Positions 1-12,429 of a stretch of DNA of 64,000 nt are shown here, piece by piece (the stretch's first letter is position 1; each line of letters opens with the position of its first letter). This DNA is from Tillus elongatus (Eukaryota > Arthropoda > Insecta > Coleoptera > Cleridae), in the NCBI GenBank assembly GCA_964006375.1, contig OZ023265.1, positions 112,547,084 to 112,611,083 of the forward strand. The letters are read 5' to 3'. The position numbers and the translations under genes were made by a program. The notes below the pieces were generated by a model. The model had not been told where the DNA came from. It searched no databases and saw only the letters and a list, made by a program, of their open reading frames with translations.

Positions 1-258
1 CGGAACCAAGTACTATTTTTGGTGCATTTTTGCTGCAATTAGTATGCCGTACTGAAGAGCTCTAATGAGAGCGAAACCGGTCTACGGTTCTAATTGTTGC
101 GAGAATGCATCTAGTCTTACATACTTTGTCCCTATATTGGGGTAGAAATGGGCCAGGGCTAACAATTTTTTAAATTTTTAGTTAGTTGTATACCGTTCTC
201 TATTTTTAACACTCTGTGTTATTTGGAGCGGGCGTGACAACATAGTACTTGGTTCCGA
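1..258. repeat. ribozyme-bearing repeat fragment with 16-bp inverted ends
   Basis: Bases 1-16 (CGGAACCAAGTACTAT) are the exact reverse complement of 243-258. The segment holds the hammerhead motif near its left side and no ORF. It could be part of a Penelope-like or retrozyme-like element, or a small foldback unit. The left boundary is the window edge. Confidence 0.5.
36..96 (+). ncRNA. hammerhead ribozyme motif (type I, minimal stem III)
   Basis: A self-cleaving RNA fold. The core CTGAAGA (52-58) is followed by stem II GCTCT/AGAGC (59-63 with 68-72, loop AATG) and GAAAC (73-77). Stem III is the palindrome ACCGGT (76-81) with no loop. The predicted cleavage triplet is GTC (80-82). Stem I pairs CCGTA (47-51) with TACGG (83-87), then, after an internal loop, CAATTAG (36-42) with CTAATTG (90-96). 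Every conserved core position is present. A palindromic, loop-less stem III is known from Penelope-like retroelements and retrozymes, where it can act as a dimer. The window starts just upstream, so the host element is cut off and its type is inferred. Confidence 0.85.
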
Positions 259-288
259 ACTAGGTGGCGACACGTTCACCACTTACTT

Positions 289-464
289 AGTGCTTTATTT
301 GTTTGCCGTACATTTTGTGAGTTTTTATTGGTTTACGCGGACGGTAGTTTCGAACCATCCCGCTTCATCATCCGAACGCTAATCTGATGAACCGGGACGG
401 TTCTAAACTACAGTCCGCGTAAACCAAGAAAAAAGCACAGAAAGTACAGCAAACAAATAAAATG
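289..464. repeat. 176-bp near-perfect hairpin (MITE-like palindrome)
   Basis: The sequence from about 289 to 375 pairs with about 378-464 almost throughout: TTTATTTGTTTGC pairs with GCAAACAAATAAA at the base, GGTTTACGCGGAC with GTCCGCGTAAACC in the middle, and TTCATCA with TGATGAA near the tip. There is no ORF. It is either a very short MITE or the source of a hairpin RNA. Confidence 0.7.
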
Positions 465-498
465 TATATTTAAAAGTGATTACAGTGTAGTGCAACAT

Positions 499-502
<4 letters not shown>

Positions 503-589
<87 letters not shown>
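503..589. repeat. (TA)n array
   Basis: About 43 uninterrupted TA units just right of the 176-bp hairpin. No family A flanks are visible here. Confidence 0.95.
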
Positions 590-591
<2 letters not shown>

Positions 592-769
592 GCAAAGTTA
601 GGGTTTTTATAAAATGCCTAGGGATTTTACAAAAAGCCATGAAAACGCGAGCGAACGAATTAATTTTCGTGATGACTACCAATTCAGTCGCTGTTTTGTT
701 GTTTATCAATTTCCAAGTGCGTTCGGACAAATAAAAATGAGCAAGAATCGCGAAAAAGTGCAAACTGAG

Positions 770-2000
770 AATAAAAACGAGATTTAGAAGTTATTAAAGT
801 GCAATTTAACGAACAGCTGTAAACGTTTTATGGTGACAGGGTGGAGAAAGATGTATTTAAAAATCGTTGAATAGCTGATAGATTTAAATAAGTCGCTGAA
901 AACACCAAGTGGTAATTGAGCTGTTTCAACAGGTAACAAAAAGACTAATAAGTAGTACCATTCAATGAGAAAATACGCCGTTTTTTCTGTCGATGTTGAT
1001 GAACATCTACTGGCAAAACGAATCTATCTCGACCGATCTATTGTTAACATAATACCCATGGAACAGCACTTTGATGTGTTCTTAGAGTGTCACTGAAATA
1101 CAGGACATGGCGAGAAGGATAAAATACTGCTTGCCTTTAAAAAGAAGTATCACGCTCCCAGAAGAGCAATCGAGATTTTCGTTTCACTATGCAAGGAGTG
1201 TTAAATTAAAAAAATAGCAAATCCAAAAGTGATATGTTGTGCGTCCAATTCTTTCTAAAGATTTTAATGTTAGCGGGCAAATATACTTGATAGATTTTTA
1301 ACCTGCTCCTAGTAGAAAGTATAAATAGCTTCTCAACTATCATGACCATACCACAAAATGGTCGCATCTTCGCGCTCGACACAGCAAACGTACTACGGAG
1401 GTGGCTATAGAATTGCTGAAAAGATTTTTGGAGTTTGGAGCGCCGCACATACTGCAAAGTGACATCGGTCGGGAATGTACTGCCTCGGCAATAAAATAAA
1501 TCGTCAGCTACTTGCCTGACTGCAAAATTGTCTATGGCAGGCTACGTCATGCTGAAAGCCAGGGTAGCGTGAAAATACGTAACCAAGATGTTGAGAACAT
1601 GCTTAGTTCCTGAATGTCTGACAACGCCTCCACAAATTGATCCCTAGGCTGCTATTTCGTAGAGTGGCAGAAAAAATCCTCAAGGCATTACATTATTATT
1701 AGGACTCTGTACCGTCCATTATGTGGAGCTGACCCGAAACTTGAATTAAAATCAACAAACCTGCCAGTCTGTGATCAAACAGCTTCGAAAAGAAGAGGAA
1801 CTTAAAGATGTAATCCATTCTCCACAGACAAATAACACTGAAGAGAACATACAACTGGTTAATACAGAAGAAAGTGCGAATGATATTAAAGTGATAATTT
1901 TGTGTATTGTTGCGCCTGTAGTGACAAAATCACAGAAAAATCTATTGCCACTTGTGACATACGTGAAGCTACAATCCACTTATATTGCGCATTTGTAAGT
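770..2000 (+). pseudogene. KRBA2/Ginger-type integrase relic
   Basis: A broken transposon integrase of the type annotated as KRAB-A domain-containing protein 2 (Ginger-like DNA transposons or Ty3-type integrases). Joining several frames gives family landmarks in order: a zinc-binding-like stretch ending RRAIEIFVSLCKEC (about 1,150-1,200), YKWLLNYHDHTTKW (about 1,320-1,365), the second catalytic Asp in LQSDIGRE (about 1,455), and QGSVKIRNQDVENML (about 1,562-1,606). In live relatives the last motif carries the third catalytic acid, QGSVE. Here it is Lys. Stops and frameshifts occur throughout, and an open stretch of about 75 codons remains at 1,771-1,998. Family assignment is by recalled motif similarity and the element ends are not visible. 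Confidence 0.72.
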
Positions 2001-2185
2001 TCAGGACCATCTTGAAAACCAGAAATAAGGATTTCTTCTCTTTGCGCAGCTGAAAATAACATTATTTACTTTTCCAGAAATGATATTCAAACATCCTAAG
2101 CCAGTTTTTAAGCTTAAGTTTCTAATAAACTACGAACCGTAAGAGAGGCAGTTGCATATTATTCACGATTCGGGGTCAGGGGTTT

Positions 2186-2222
2186 CAAAAATTCGCTACC
2201 ATAACGCAGTTGCTGCACCTAA
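2186..2222 (-). repeat. family A 5'-end fragment
   Basis: ATTCGCTACCATAACGC followed by a TTGCTGC block matches the family A 5' terminus on the minus strand, with mutations. No body sequence is attached. Confidence 0.5.
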
Positions 2223-2379
2223 ACTTTTTCAACACATATTTACTATTACTGTTTAGTAAGACAGTACCTACATGCATTGATTAACAACCTGAATCTTATG
2301 CACATAACCACTTTATTATTTGTTTGATTGATGTTAAAACCATAATATTATACTACAGTCGACGAACGAAAGCATTTGT

Positions 2380-3540
2380 TAATGTTAGGTTAAAATTAAA
2401 AGTTGGATTATTATTAACCTACTACTGTTTGTATTAACCTTAGAATATAGGTCGTTATTTTATATTATGATATTCTAAAGTAATAGCGGAGCCTATTTGG
2501 AGGCTATCTTCTTCATCTTATTCGTTGTTAATGGCGTCTGTTAAGTACGAGGTTATGCTTAGAACGCATACGCTTCTCTCATGACTACTGTCAATTGGCA
2601 AATGACAAATAGTAGTATTGTCAGATTAAACTATGGGAGGAATGTTATGTTAAAATTGTGTGTGTGTTTTTTTTTTTTAACGTCGGCCTATTTTCGCGAC
2701 TATGGCCAATCACCGACGCCAGGGAGCAGTTTCACCTCACTATACTGGAAATTTTGCCGAATCCCCTGCCTTTATGTAAGGAGAGTAGGGATCTCTAAAG
2801 GGACGTGCAGACATTCAACTTGCTCAAATACAATGCCAAAACCTCGGTTGATGTTACAGTTTGTACTGAAAACGTGAAAGGAGAACCCTGGGATCGAACC
2901 CAGTACCCTTCGGTTCAGAGGCACACGTTCTTACCCCTGAACCACCGAGGTCATATATGTTAAAATTAAAAGTTGTGATATTCTTTACCTGCTATTTGTA
3001 TGAACCTTAAAATATAGGCAGTTGTTTTATATTCTGAGATTCTAAGGTATAAGCGGAGTCAACTTCGAGGTTATGCACAGAACGTAGACGTTCTCCATAA
3101 CTCCTGTCGGTTAACAAATGACAAAAATTGGTGTTGTCAGGTTAAACTAGAGAGATGGAGATGGCTTTTAAATACCGTGAAAATATCAAGCTTAATATTT
3201 GTGCATAATAAAACGTAGTTCTAGATTACTTTTAAACAAATTGAATTACTTTCATTGAAATTTCTATTTATTAACATTCTTATATTTTTAAATTCAGATG
3301 CGGGTTGTCGCAAATGGCAACCCTACTGATTGTTTATTGTTACATATTTTTGCAGTCTGTTCGTTTGAAGTTTCATTTGGAGAATTTGTTTGCAATAGCA
3401 GCGTAACCCTGATATATCTGTCTGACCTTGTCTAACATTATAGGCAATCATTCAGAGGTAATTTCAGGTTATATCGTAAATTATTTATTTTTTATCTGGT
3501 TATAACTCAAGACTAAGTTCAAATTCGGTAAATAGGACCA
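2380..3540 (+). repeat. diverged repeat family R, split by a SINE
   Basis: The segment 2,384-2,645 resembles 2,960-3,150 (shared ATTCTAA, AAATGACAAA and TTGTCAGRTTAAAC blocks). The portion 3,020-3,540 reappears inverted at 15,190-15,720. No ORF is present. The relation between the two left blocks suggests an old partial tandem duplication. Confidence 0.6.
2658..2955 (-). mobile_element. tRNA-derived SINE, copy 1
   Basis: Read on the minus strand it starts with a tRNA-like head: an A-box-like GGTTCAGGGGTAAG and a perfect B box GGTTCGATCC (complement of 2,891-2,900). It ends in an A-rich then (CA)n tail, seen as GTGTGTGTG plus a T run at 2,658-2,678. Both sides carry the 12-bp target duplication TATGTTAAAATT (2,646-2,657 and 2,956-2,967). 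Compared with copy 2 it lacks about 36 bp in the middle. Confidence 0.88.
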
Positions 3541-3639
3541 CTTATATAATATCTACGTGTTTCTAAGTTTTAGTTTAATACTTATAGTAATTTAAAAGAT
3601 ATTGCGTTTTCAAGTAGATTTTTGCATTTTTTTTTCTAA

Positions 3640-3991
<352 letters not shown>

Positions 3992-4169
3992 TGGGACCCC
4001 TAAAATCAAGCATCTTTTCGGAATATTGTAAAGATATTGGTGCAGTACATTTAGCCTTACTATTTTAATGTGAAGCAAGATGGTTATTACGTGGGATATT
4101 TTTGCAACGTGTTTATGAATTAAGAGTTGAAAGTCCATTTTCTAAAAGAGAAAAGCCGACCGGAAGCCG

Positions 4170-4822
4170 AGAAGTTTTGAAGTAATTTATTTGCGATCGA
4201 ATCGAGCTACTTGGTGGACATATTCGATAAATTAAATACCTCGAATCTTCAACTCCGGTGAGAAAGTACACATATGCTGGATACGAATGATAAAGTTAGG
4301 CCGTTTTGTAGAAAACTGGAATTGTGGAGCAGAAATGTAAAGCAAAAAAACCTTGAAATATTTGCAAAATTGAACGAATTTGTTAAAATTCACAAGGCTG
4401 GAGAACAACAAGTGTAAGTTGTTTTTGTAACCAGTAAAAATCCTTTAGCTCCTGGCAAAGAAATCTAAAAAGTATGTTCTTGCTGATTCAACTTGATAGC
4501 AAGTTACGAGTGGGTTAGGGACCCATTTCAAAATACTCGCGAAGGTCTCCCAACTGCAAGTGACGAAGTCAAAAGGCAATTTAGTAGTAAATCACTCTTT
4601 AAATTTTGTGCAGGGTTGGATAATGAGTTTTCTGCACTAACAACAAGAGAATTTCGTATACTATTGACATTTTTAACAACCTACCTTTGCGAAACCGGAC
4701 TCTCTGCGGTGGTTGCTTTGAAAACAAAAAAGAGTTTAGAGTGTGAATTTCTAATATTAAACTTTCTTTCGAAAAACTTTTCTCTGCAAGGCAAGCCCAT
4801 GGGAGTCACTAATACTTGTTAA
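4170..4822 (+). pseudogene. hAT transposase C-terminus relic (SCAND3/ZBED5-like)
   Basis: Remnant of a DNA transposase. From about 4,195 the mixed-frame translation gives HIRxIKYLE and then KLELWSRNVKQKNLEIFAKL, which resembles the middle of hAT proteins related to vertebrate SCAND3/ZBED5. The open stretch 4,493-4,822 (109 codons, no good start) holds SYEWVRDPF near its start and TYLCETGLSAVVALKTKK near residue 62, the counterpart of the family's C-terminal dimerisation motif (usually TYLCEsgFSAL..IKnK). Upstream frames are broken and no element ends were found. The motifs are seen directly. The subfamily assignment rests on memory of relatives. Confidence 0.72.
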
Positions 4823-5097
4823 TTTTGGTTTTAATTTAATATTGAAAAGGTAATTATTAATTACATTGTGAAATGCTGATACAATCCATATAAGTGTATT
4901 CTATTGCTTTTCTTGTACTAAGTTAAATAAAAAATCCACTATACATGTATTTTATTGCTTTTCTTTCATTAAATTAAACAAATTGAAGTTTTGTTTTTTG
5001 GTTTTGTTTTCGCAATATGCTCGCGCCCACCATTTAGTTATATCACGCCCCCCTGTGGGACGCACCCCACACTTTAATAATTGCCGCAGTAGGTAAT

Positions 5098-5700
<603 letters not shown>

Positions 5701-6359
5701 AACCATTAAACCTATTTACAAATAAACTTTAATAAGATATTATGCTGTGACAATACCTCTCTCAAGCACCCTACAATATAATCAAAATGTGCACAGTTAT
5801 ATATGTTTTATTTCTTTTTCCCTTGTCTTAATACACTACATATTTTATGACAATCGATTTAATTTACTTATTTGATTTCATAAATAGTCGGTTAATAGTG
5901 ACTTGGAATGAAGTAGACACCACATCTTCAAACATATTAAGAGAATATGAGTAAATCAACAGCAACTGGGAATGAATTCGGTCAGTCCCCCAGCCACGTG
6001 GTTAAAAAATACTGGCTGTATGAGTGGTTACAACTCTACATCTAATTAAAAGGACTGTAACAGCGGCAGAAGCAGAAGTCAATGGAAGCTGTGTGTATTC
6101 GGAAAGAAACTATTGACTATTAATAACAACAATTGACTAAAAACGCTGCGAGTTGTAAGGCAAAAATAATTATACTACAGAGGTGATAAATGATAATAAA
6201 TTACAATAGGGTTATATATAATCGTAAATGCTTCCAATGATTAACAATCAGTGAATTCAGTATTATTGAGATTTATCGGAAACTTACAAATGAATTTCAT
6301 GTGTCAATAAGAAAAGCATTGACTAACCAACAGCAACCACATACTTATGATTTAAACAT
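5701..6359. other. no recognisable feature
   Basis: AT-rich sequence without a convincing ORF or repeat. Nothing else seen. Confidence 0.5.
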
Positions 6360-6627
6360 AAATGTTTCAAATTTGAATAGCTCAATTTTCTGTAACCCTA
6401 GAAAGCTGAATTTTGGCATATAGCTAGGTATTTCCCAAAGCAATATGTAGACCAAATTTTATCGAAATTTTCGGAAAAAAAATTTTTTTTGAAAGAAAAC
6501 TCAAAATGTTCACGGAAAATCCCGTCCGATTTTCCTGGCCAACGAACTCATCCAAGCCATTAATAAAAGAAAGGCACTTGCCGAGTTTTATCTAAATCGG
6601 TTAATAATTTTTTGAGTTAACAGACGG

Positions 6628-6699
<72 letters not shown>

Positions 6700-6834
6700 A
6701 TATAAAAATTCAAACTGACCCCGGATATGGGTTCTAGGGGTCCTAATTCGCGCTCATTTGAAAGAATTTTTGCAAAGTCTCACCATCGATACCTCTCTAT
6801 TAGTGAATTTTTTTAATGAAAATTCACTAAAAAG
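6360..6834 (+). mobile_element. family A element lacking its 5' end
   Basis: It carries body blocks as in the 5,098 copy, a (TA)n array at 6,632-6,696, then GACCCCGGATATGGGTTC, CATCGATACCTCTCTATT and the terminal hairpin TAGTGAATTTT...AAAATTCACTAAAAA. This is the cleanest 3' half in the window. Confidence 0.8.
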
Positions 6835-6839
6835 CAAAA

Positions 6840-7719
6840 ATAAGGAACATATTTTTTAATTAAACTAAAAAATATCAAAATCTGTCATTGATACACCTAA
6901 ATACTTTACTAGTTTTGGGTTTGAAACGTGCTAAAATGGATTTATATTCAAACATGTTTGTATACTTGTTTCTGCCTGTTATAATATGCCTTCATTAAGT
7001 AGGTGTAATAATAATCAGACAGCCGCTCTTGTAATTTTAGCAAAAAGCTTTAGAAGTATGTAAGCAAAACCAGCGAGATTTAATTTGTAAAATGTAATCT
7101 GTTTTAGCTGCTCTGACGTAATTCTAAATCTACATTAATACGTGTTAAAATATGGTTGGCATGATAACGGTAATAATACAAGCTTATAATGTAGAAAATC
7201 TTCCTTGCCGTGCTAATGTTATTTTTTGAGCGTATATCATGAACTAAATAAAACCACGAGTGGCCATTTTATGTCGTGTTCTAAAAACACATTTTACCGC
7301 AATTGGAAGTAAAATATTATGTGAGATGAAACCTCTTTCAACAACACTAACACCTCAGAAAAAAAATTACAAAATTGTTCAAAGCACACTGCATTGTACC
7401 AACATAAGTTGAAATAATGCAGAATGTCAACAAGCAGTGTTAATCTTGTGGGCTCCATGTTAAAACTCTTTAGACTTGTGTAATTAAAGTTATGTATACA
7501 CTTTTAAAACAGTGTGCATATCTCTATGTTAACAGATGTATAAAATTTATGTATGAAAAATTAATTTCAATTTGCATATCTCCGCGTATGTCGACTTTGT
7601 TAGGTTAGACAAGGATTAATATGTTTTTCCACAAATTTGACCTATATGCCTACTTTTAAGGGCTGCTTCCATATAGGGTTACAACCAGTAACATTTGTAT
7701 TCGATCACTTGTACCAAAC
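6840..7719. other. no recognisable feature
   Basis: AT-rich sequence with no supportable gene or repeat. Confidence 0.5.
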
Positions 7720-7735
7720 ACAGGCCTGTGTGTGT

Positions 7736-8079
7736 GGGTGTGTGTGTGTGTGTTTTGTTTCTTTAACGTCGGTCTATTTCCGCAACTATGGCCACTCACC
7801 GACGCCAGGGAGCAGTTTCATCTCACCATCCTAGAAATTTTGCCGAACCCCTGCCTTTCTGTAAGGAGGGTATGGATATTTAACGTGCCCAACATCGCAT
7901 GGACACGGGACCGAAGGGCGGAAGTGCAGACAATCAACTAGCTCAAAGACAATTCCAGAACCTCGGTTGATATTGATGTTACAGTATGTACTGAAAAAGT
8001 GAAAGGAGTACCCTGGGATCGAACCCAGTACTGTTCGGTTCAGAGGCACACGTTTTTAATTCTGAACCACCGAGGCTCT
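7736..8079 (-). mobile_element. tRNA-derived SINE, copy 2 (longer form)
   Basis: Same family as the element at 2,658, also on the minus strand, with the B box complement GGATCGAACC and a (CA)n tail seen as GTGTGTG. The flanks repeat ACAGGCCTRTGTGTG (about 7,720-7,735 and 8,080-8,095), consistent with a target duplication. It retains a central block (CATGGACACGGGACC) absent from copy 1. Confidence 0.85.
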
Positions 8080-8357
8080 ACAGGCCTATGTGTGTTTATA
8101 AGTTTTTCATAACATTAAAGTAGAAAATCTAGAGCCTAAGATCTGTGGAAAGTATTAATACTTAGGATTAATGAAAAGTCCTGAAACGACATATCGTTTT
8201 TGAGCGTTCTCGTCCTTACTTAAACTGTTCCATTCGTAATGCAGATGCAGATACTTTTTCCGGCTCCACAGGTGTATGTTATTACTAGGTTCGCCCTTTG
8301 TTTCGTCATCAGGTAGAAAAAATGTTAAAATATTAATGCGTTATGTTAACTATAAAT

Positions 8358-8765
8358 AAAAAGTCTGGGTGTAGCAAGTGTTTATGGTAGCGAATTTTCA
8401 TAAAAATGATCTACACACTATTTCTTATAAATATATTATTATTATTTTATGCCAGTGAATTATATATAGTCCACTGTTTTATGGTTACTACTTGAAACTT
8501 TTTTCAAAATTTTAATGTCGTGCAAATTCGATGAAAAAGTGTTTGGAAGAAAAAAAAAAGAAGAAAAGAATGTGCGAGCAAAATTGTTTACAAAAACCAA
8601 CGTTAAAGTTTTTTTCAGTGAAAATTCGCTAAAAATAGTACTTCTGCAAGAATTCGGTAAAAATAAATTACGCATAAAATTCAATAAAATATTTTTCACA
8701 AAAATTTCCTTAAATAATTTTTTGCATGAAAATTCATCAAAAAATTATTTTTCACGAGTTTGAAT
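8358..8765 (+). repeat. family A 5' end and AT-rich tail
   Basis: AAAAGTCTGGGTGTAGC at 8,358 followed by GTTTATGGTAGCGAATTTTC is a mutated family A terminus. The sequence to 8,765 contains several imperfect copies of an AAAATTC(A/G) hairpin-arm motif but no complete element. Confidence 0.5.
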
Positions 8766-8974
8766 ATTCTCTCACACAAATATTAATAAAAACCTTCGTT
8801 TCAAGAAAGTTGCAAACCATTTTGTATTTCAAGGAAACACGATAAAAACTTTGTAAGAACATTTGCTATTACAAGCACATTTTGTACATGAAGGTTTGCT
8901 TAGGAAATAAATTAAAATTTATACAATCTGATTAGATACAGACGTAAAACCTACATTTGTGGGTCCAGGAAGAA

Positions 8975-9115
8975 TATTCTCTTTTGCATTACCATTAAAA
9001 TCGAAACCGGTTTCAAAAACGAAAACAAGCACTTGTGAAGCCATAGAAAAAATCTCTACGGCTGTATTAGATATGGAATGCTTTCACAAAGTTGGAGCAA
9101 CAAAAACAACCTAAT
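8975..9115 (+). repeat. Penelope-like remnant with degenerate hammerhead
   Basis: ATCGAAACCGGTTTC followed by CACTTGTGAAGCCA and GATATGGAATG aligns by eye with the better copy at 27,856-27,990. The upstream CTGATGA core is not preserved. Confidence 0.45.
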
Positions 9116-9429
9116 CTGGTATTTAAATTTTAATTAAAAGTTTCAAGGGTTCTCATCTTATTAATGAATTTTTGCTATAAAAATTCGCCTAAAATTCATT
9201 GCATTTACATAATCTGGTCATATAACGTTAACAAATAACATAAAGTTAAGAAATTGACAAATAAAGCAAAGTCCACACACTAGGGATGGGCACCTAACAT
9301 CGATGTTTTTGGAATATCGATGTTTTCCATTGAACATCGATGTTTAAAACATCGATGTTGTAATTTCGATGTTATATTTTTAACATCGATGTTACTTGTA
9401 ATCATCGAAACATCGTTACGTATCCCACA

Positions 9430-10860
9430 AATCCTGTTGCAAATGCATATCGTTTGCAAATAAAAAAATTGTCTTGCTATTGTTTGACGACAGATATATG
9501 GACAGATATGCAATGTAGAAGTTTTATTGGTGTTACTATGCACTTTGAAAATAACAATTCCATAAATGCTGTTGACTTAGGTGTATATTTTTAGATGAAC
9601 GGCATACAGCCGAATACATTTCAGGAGTGTTAAAACGTATATGTGAGGAATGGGGTATCCTCGTAACTAAAGTTACTACGGTTGTTACGGATGAAGCGGC
9701 CAATATGACAAAAGCTATTAAGGAAACGTTTTCCAAAAAAAGACACAATCATTGCTTCTCATCAAATAAATTTTGTTGCTGACAGGGCTATAAAATCTAT
9801 TTCGGAATTGTGATCAGTTATATCTAAAGTTAAAACAATTGTAACGTGGTTTAGGCATTCAGTAGTAGCTGCTGATGAATTACGGAAGGCACAAACAAGC
9901 GACCATACACCTGAAAAAAAATTAATACAAGAGGTGTCCACCCGCTGGAACTCCGCATTCTACATAATTAATCGTTTTCTTGAACTGCGGGAATACATAA
10001 ATACCATAGTGAACAGACATCCTTCTGCCCCCACAATAGTTACAGCCAAGGAAGTTTTTGAACTAAATAAAATCATTTAACTTCTAAAGACGTTAGAAGC
10101 AGTAACAACAGAAATTTGTGGTCAAAAGTGTATTAGTTCGAGTCTTGTAATCCCTCTCACATATAATTTGGAAAAAGAGGTTTCACACATTGAATGTGAT
10201 GTAAATGACACCTTAGGTATTTCACTAAAAGAAGCACTTCTCCAAGAATGTAGGAAACGATTTTCTGCTGTTGAACAAGTCCAACAATTAGCCGTAGCAA
10301 CCTTGCTGGATCCGAGGTTCAAAAAGATTTATTTTAAGAGTCCTCATAATGTTGCAGCCGCAGTTAATCTAATACAACAGTTATCACTGTTAGCAGAAAC
10401 GCAAGGAGATGATGACCACAATCGCGAAATAATAGAAAGTGAAACGACAAATAATAAACAGGACACGGGTAAGTAGGCTAGATTGTCACAATGATGTTTG
10501 GTAAAAATTTTAACACAATTATAGGTACTCCAAAGGGCACATCATTCTCAGTTAGTTCAAAAGAGTGCTTCACAAGAGAAAGAACAATTAAGCGAAATGT
10601 CTTTGTATTTAAAGAATCCTTTAATTAATCTTACCGAGAATCCACTGAAATGGTGGTCAGATAATAAAAATGTATATCCCCATTTATACCCTGTCGCGAA
10701 AAAATTCTAGTCCATAGTGGCGACTTCTGCACCGGCAGAACGTTTATTTTCCAAAGCTGGACAGACAGCCACGCAAGAAAGAAAGCGTTTAACTGGAGAA
10801 CACGGGCAAAATATGGTTCCTTCAGTCCATTGACAGAGATTACTGGAGTATAATATAAAA
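9430..10860 (+). pseudogene. hAT transposase (ZBED-like), broken
   Basis: DNA transposase lying inside the terminal repeats of the 9,281-11,457 element. Readable blocks in order are TTDIWTDMQCRSFIGVT (about 9,480), VTTVVTDEAANM-like sequence (about 9,675-9,710), VSTRWNSAFYIINRFLEL (about 9,935-9,988), an open stretch EALLQECRKRF...ATLLDPRFKKIYF (about 10,220-10,335), NPLKWWSDNKNVYPHLYP (about 10,635-10,690) and [13 protein letters not shown] (about 10,722-10,762). The order TRWNS, LLDPRFK, NPLxWW and the C-terminal dimerisation block (usually S.P.ERLFS.AG) is that of ZBED1-like hAT proteins. Several stops and frameshifts show it cannot make a transposase. The BED finger region is not recognisable. 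Confidence 0.9.
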
Positions 10861-10913
10861 CTGTATGGTGAGATTATCAGTATTATCACTAATATTGGTG
10901 AATTATATATATC

Positions 10914-11050
<137 letters not shown>

Positions 11051-11459
11051 AACAGGGTTATTAACAGTTTGGAATTAAATTTAAAGTTTACTTTTTATTA
11101 TTAAAGTCATTAGAAGTTAAGTTTTTCTATTTTTGTTTTACACATTTTTTCTTATTTTATTGCAGTACAATAAACATTTATTAATTTTTGTTGCCACTTA
11201 TTTTGTGTATCACTTGCACCTGTCATAATCTGCGTCGGAATATGTTTCCATTTTCTAATGCCTACAAAACTACAAACTATTTATTTTCTCGAAAGAACAT
11301 AGAATTATAGAATTAGTAAATTCACAATTATTTTGAAAACATCGATGTTTCCCAACATCGATGTTTTCCAGCCGATGTTTTTCCTACCATCGATAGTAGG
11401 TTTTGATGTTAACCATCGATGTTACCATCGATGTTTTAAGAAATGTGCCCATCCCTACC

Positions 11460-11543
11460 ACACACCTTTGGGATTTGAACCTGCATCATTTCTGAGTTTA
11501 AGTATCATACCCGCGCTCTAAGATAACTTGGCTACGGAGCACA
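11460..11543 (-). repeat. possible tRNA-derived SINE head
   Basis: On the minus strand, TAGCCAAGTTATC resembles an A box and GGTTCAAATCC is a good B box about 45 nt later. No clean cloverleaf, tail or target duplication was found. The hAT element inserted at its edge. Confidence 0.35.
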
Positions 11544-11734
11544 TGACAGGGTTGTTGTAACGAAGAAGTTATAAGCTCGTATGTAAATGAATGCTTTAGC
11601 AGAGCAAATCATGAATTGAAAATACTGAATTTAAATATTTCCCAATCTTAATAATTACAAAAAATATTTAAATTAAAAAGTTTAAAGTTTAAAGAAATTT
11701 GAAAGTTCTCAAAATTAAATTAAAAAATATCCGA

Positions 11735-12065
11735 GCGATAACTCACAAAATACTAAACTGATTTAAACAAAACTTGGCACATATCTTTGGTTAAGGACGA
11801 TTTCGTTATCCAGCCCGACCGGATCAGTTTTTCTACAAAAAAAAATATTTTTCTGAAAAAAATCTGTATCTTAAAAAATAACAAAGTCATTTTGATAAAA
11901 TTTGGTAAGTTGAAGGGGTATGTATGTTGCCCCCGTAAGGACCTTACTATGTAACGAAACTCCATCTTATAGGTTAATAGCAAATTGAGTTATGCAAATC
12001 TGAAACATATTTTATAATAACAATTTGCTTGCTACCAGAACGCATTTGCTGCGTTCCGATTCTTT
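11735..12065 (-). mobile_element. family A element, minus orientation, diverged
   Basis: It begins on the minus strand near 12,065 with CGGAACGCAGCAAATGCG and runs down through the AACTCAATTTG block to the GATAACTCACAAAATA block. It has no TA array and no 3' hairpin. Confidence 0.65.
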
Positions 12066-12425
12066 TAATTTAGATACATACCTTCTAACTTATATCATAT
12101 TGATTGGTTAGGTAATAATGATTTGCGCAAACTGTACGCCGTACAGGACTTGAATCACGGCCAGTAAGTAAATTTTTATATTTGATCTAATCGAGTTTCT
12201 GCTTTAAAAATCTAAAATGACTTTATTTCCAGATTCTAACTAAATGCTTTTCCATTTCCCCTGCTTGTTTTGATTCTGGCGTTTCTGCCTTTTTACCCTC
12301 GCGTTTACGAACACTATACACAATTTTGATTTTTTGATAAAATAATTAAGAATAGCTTACAAGTCTATAGAAAGAATTATGCATAACGATGAAAAGCGTA
12401 ATTATAATTTTTTGACACTCCAACC
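12066..12425. other. no recognisable feature
   Basis: No supportable feature. Confidence 0.5.
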
Positions 12426-12429
12426 CATA

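Noticed and set aside
331..424. Second hammerhead in the 176-bp palindrome (CTGATGA near 383)
   Set aside because: The GAAA segment reads TCTAAAC on one strand, and on the other the CTGATGA box is mutated. The similarity is partly a result of the palindrome.
1752..1998. Open frames of about 75 codons on both strands near 1.75-2.0 kb
   Set aside because: The plus-strand frame is the tail of the broken integrase. The minus-strand frame is its shadow.
2888..2950. Possible tRNA gene on the minus strand
   Set aside because: The A and B boxes belong to a SINE head flanked by target duplications. No proper cloverleaf continues.
7637..7941. Overlapping small frames around 7.6-7.9 kb
   Set aside because: They lie in a SINE and its (GT)n tail on the opposite strand.
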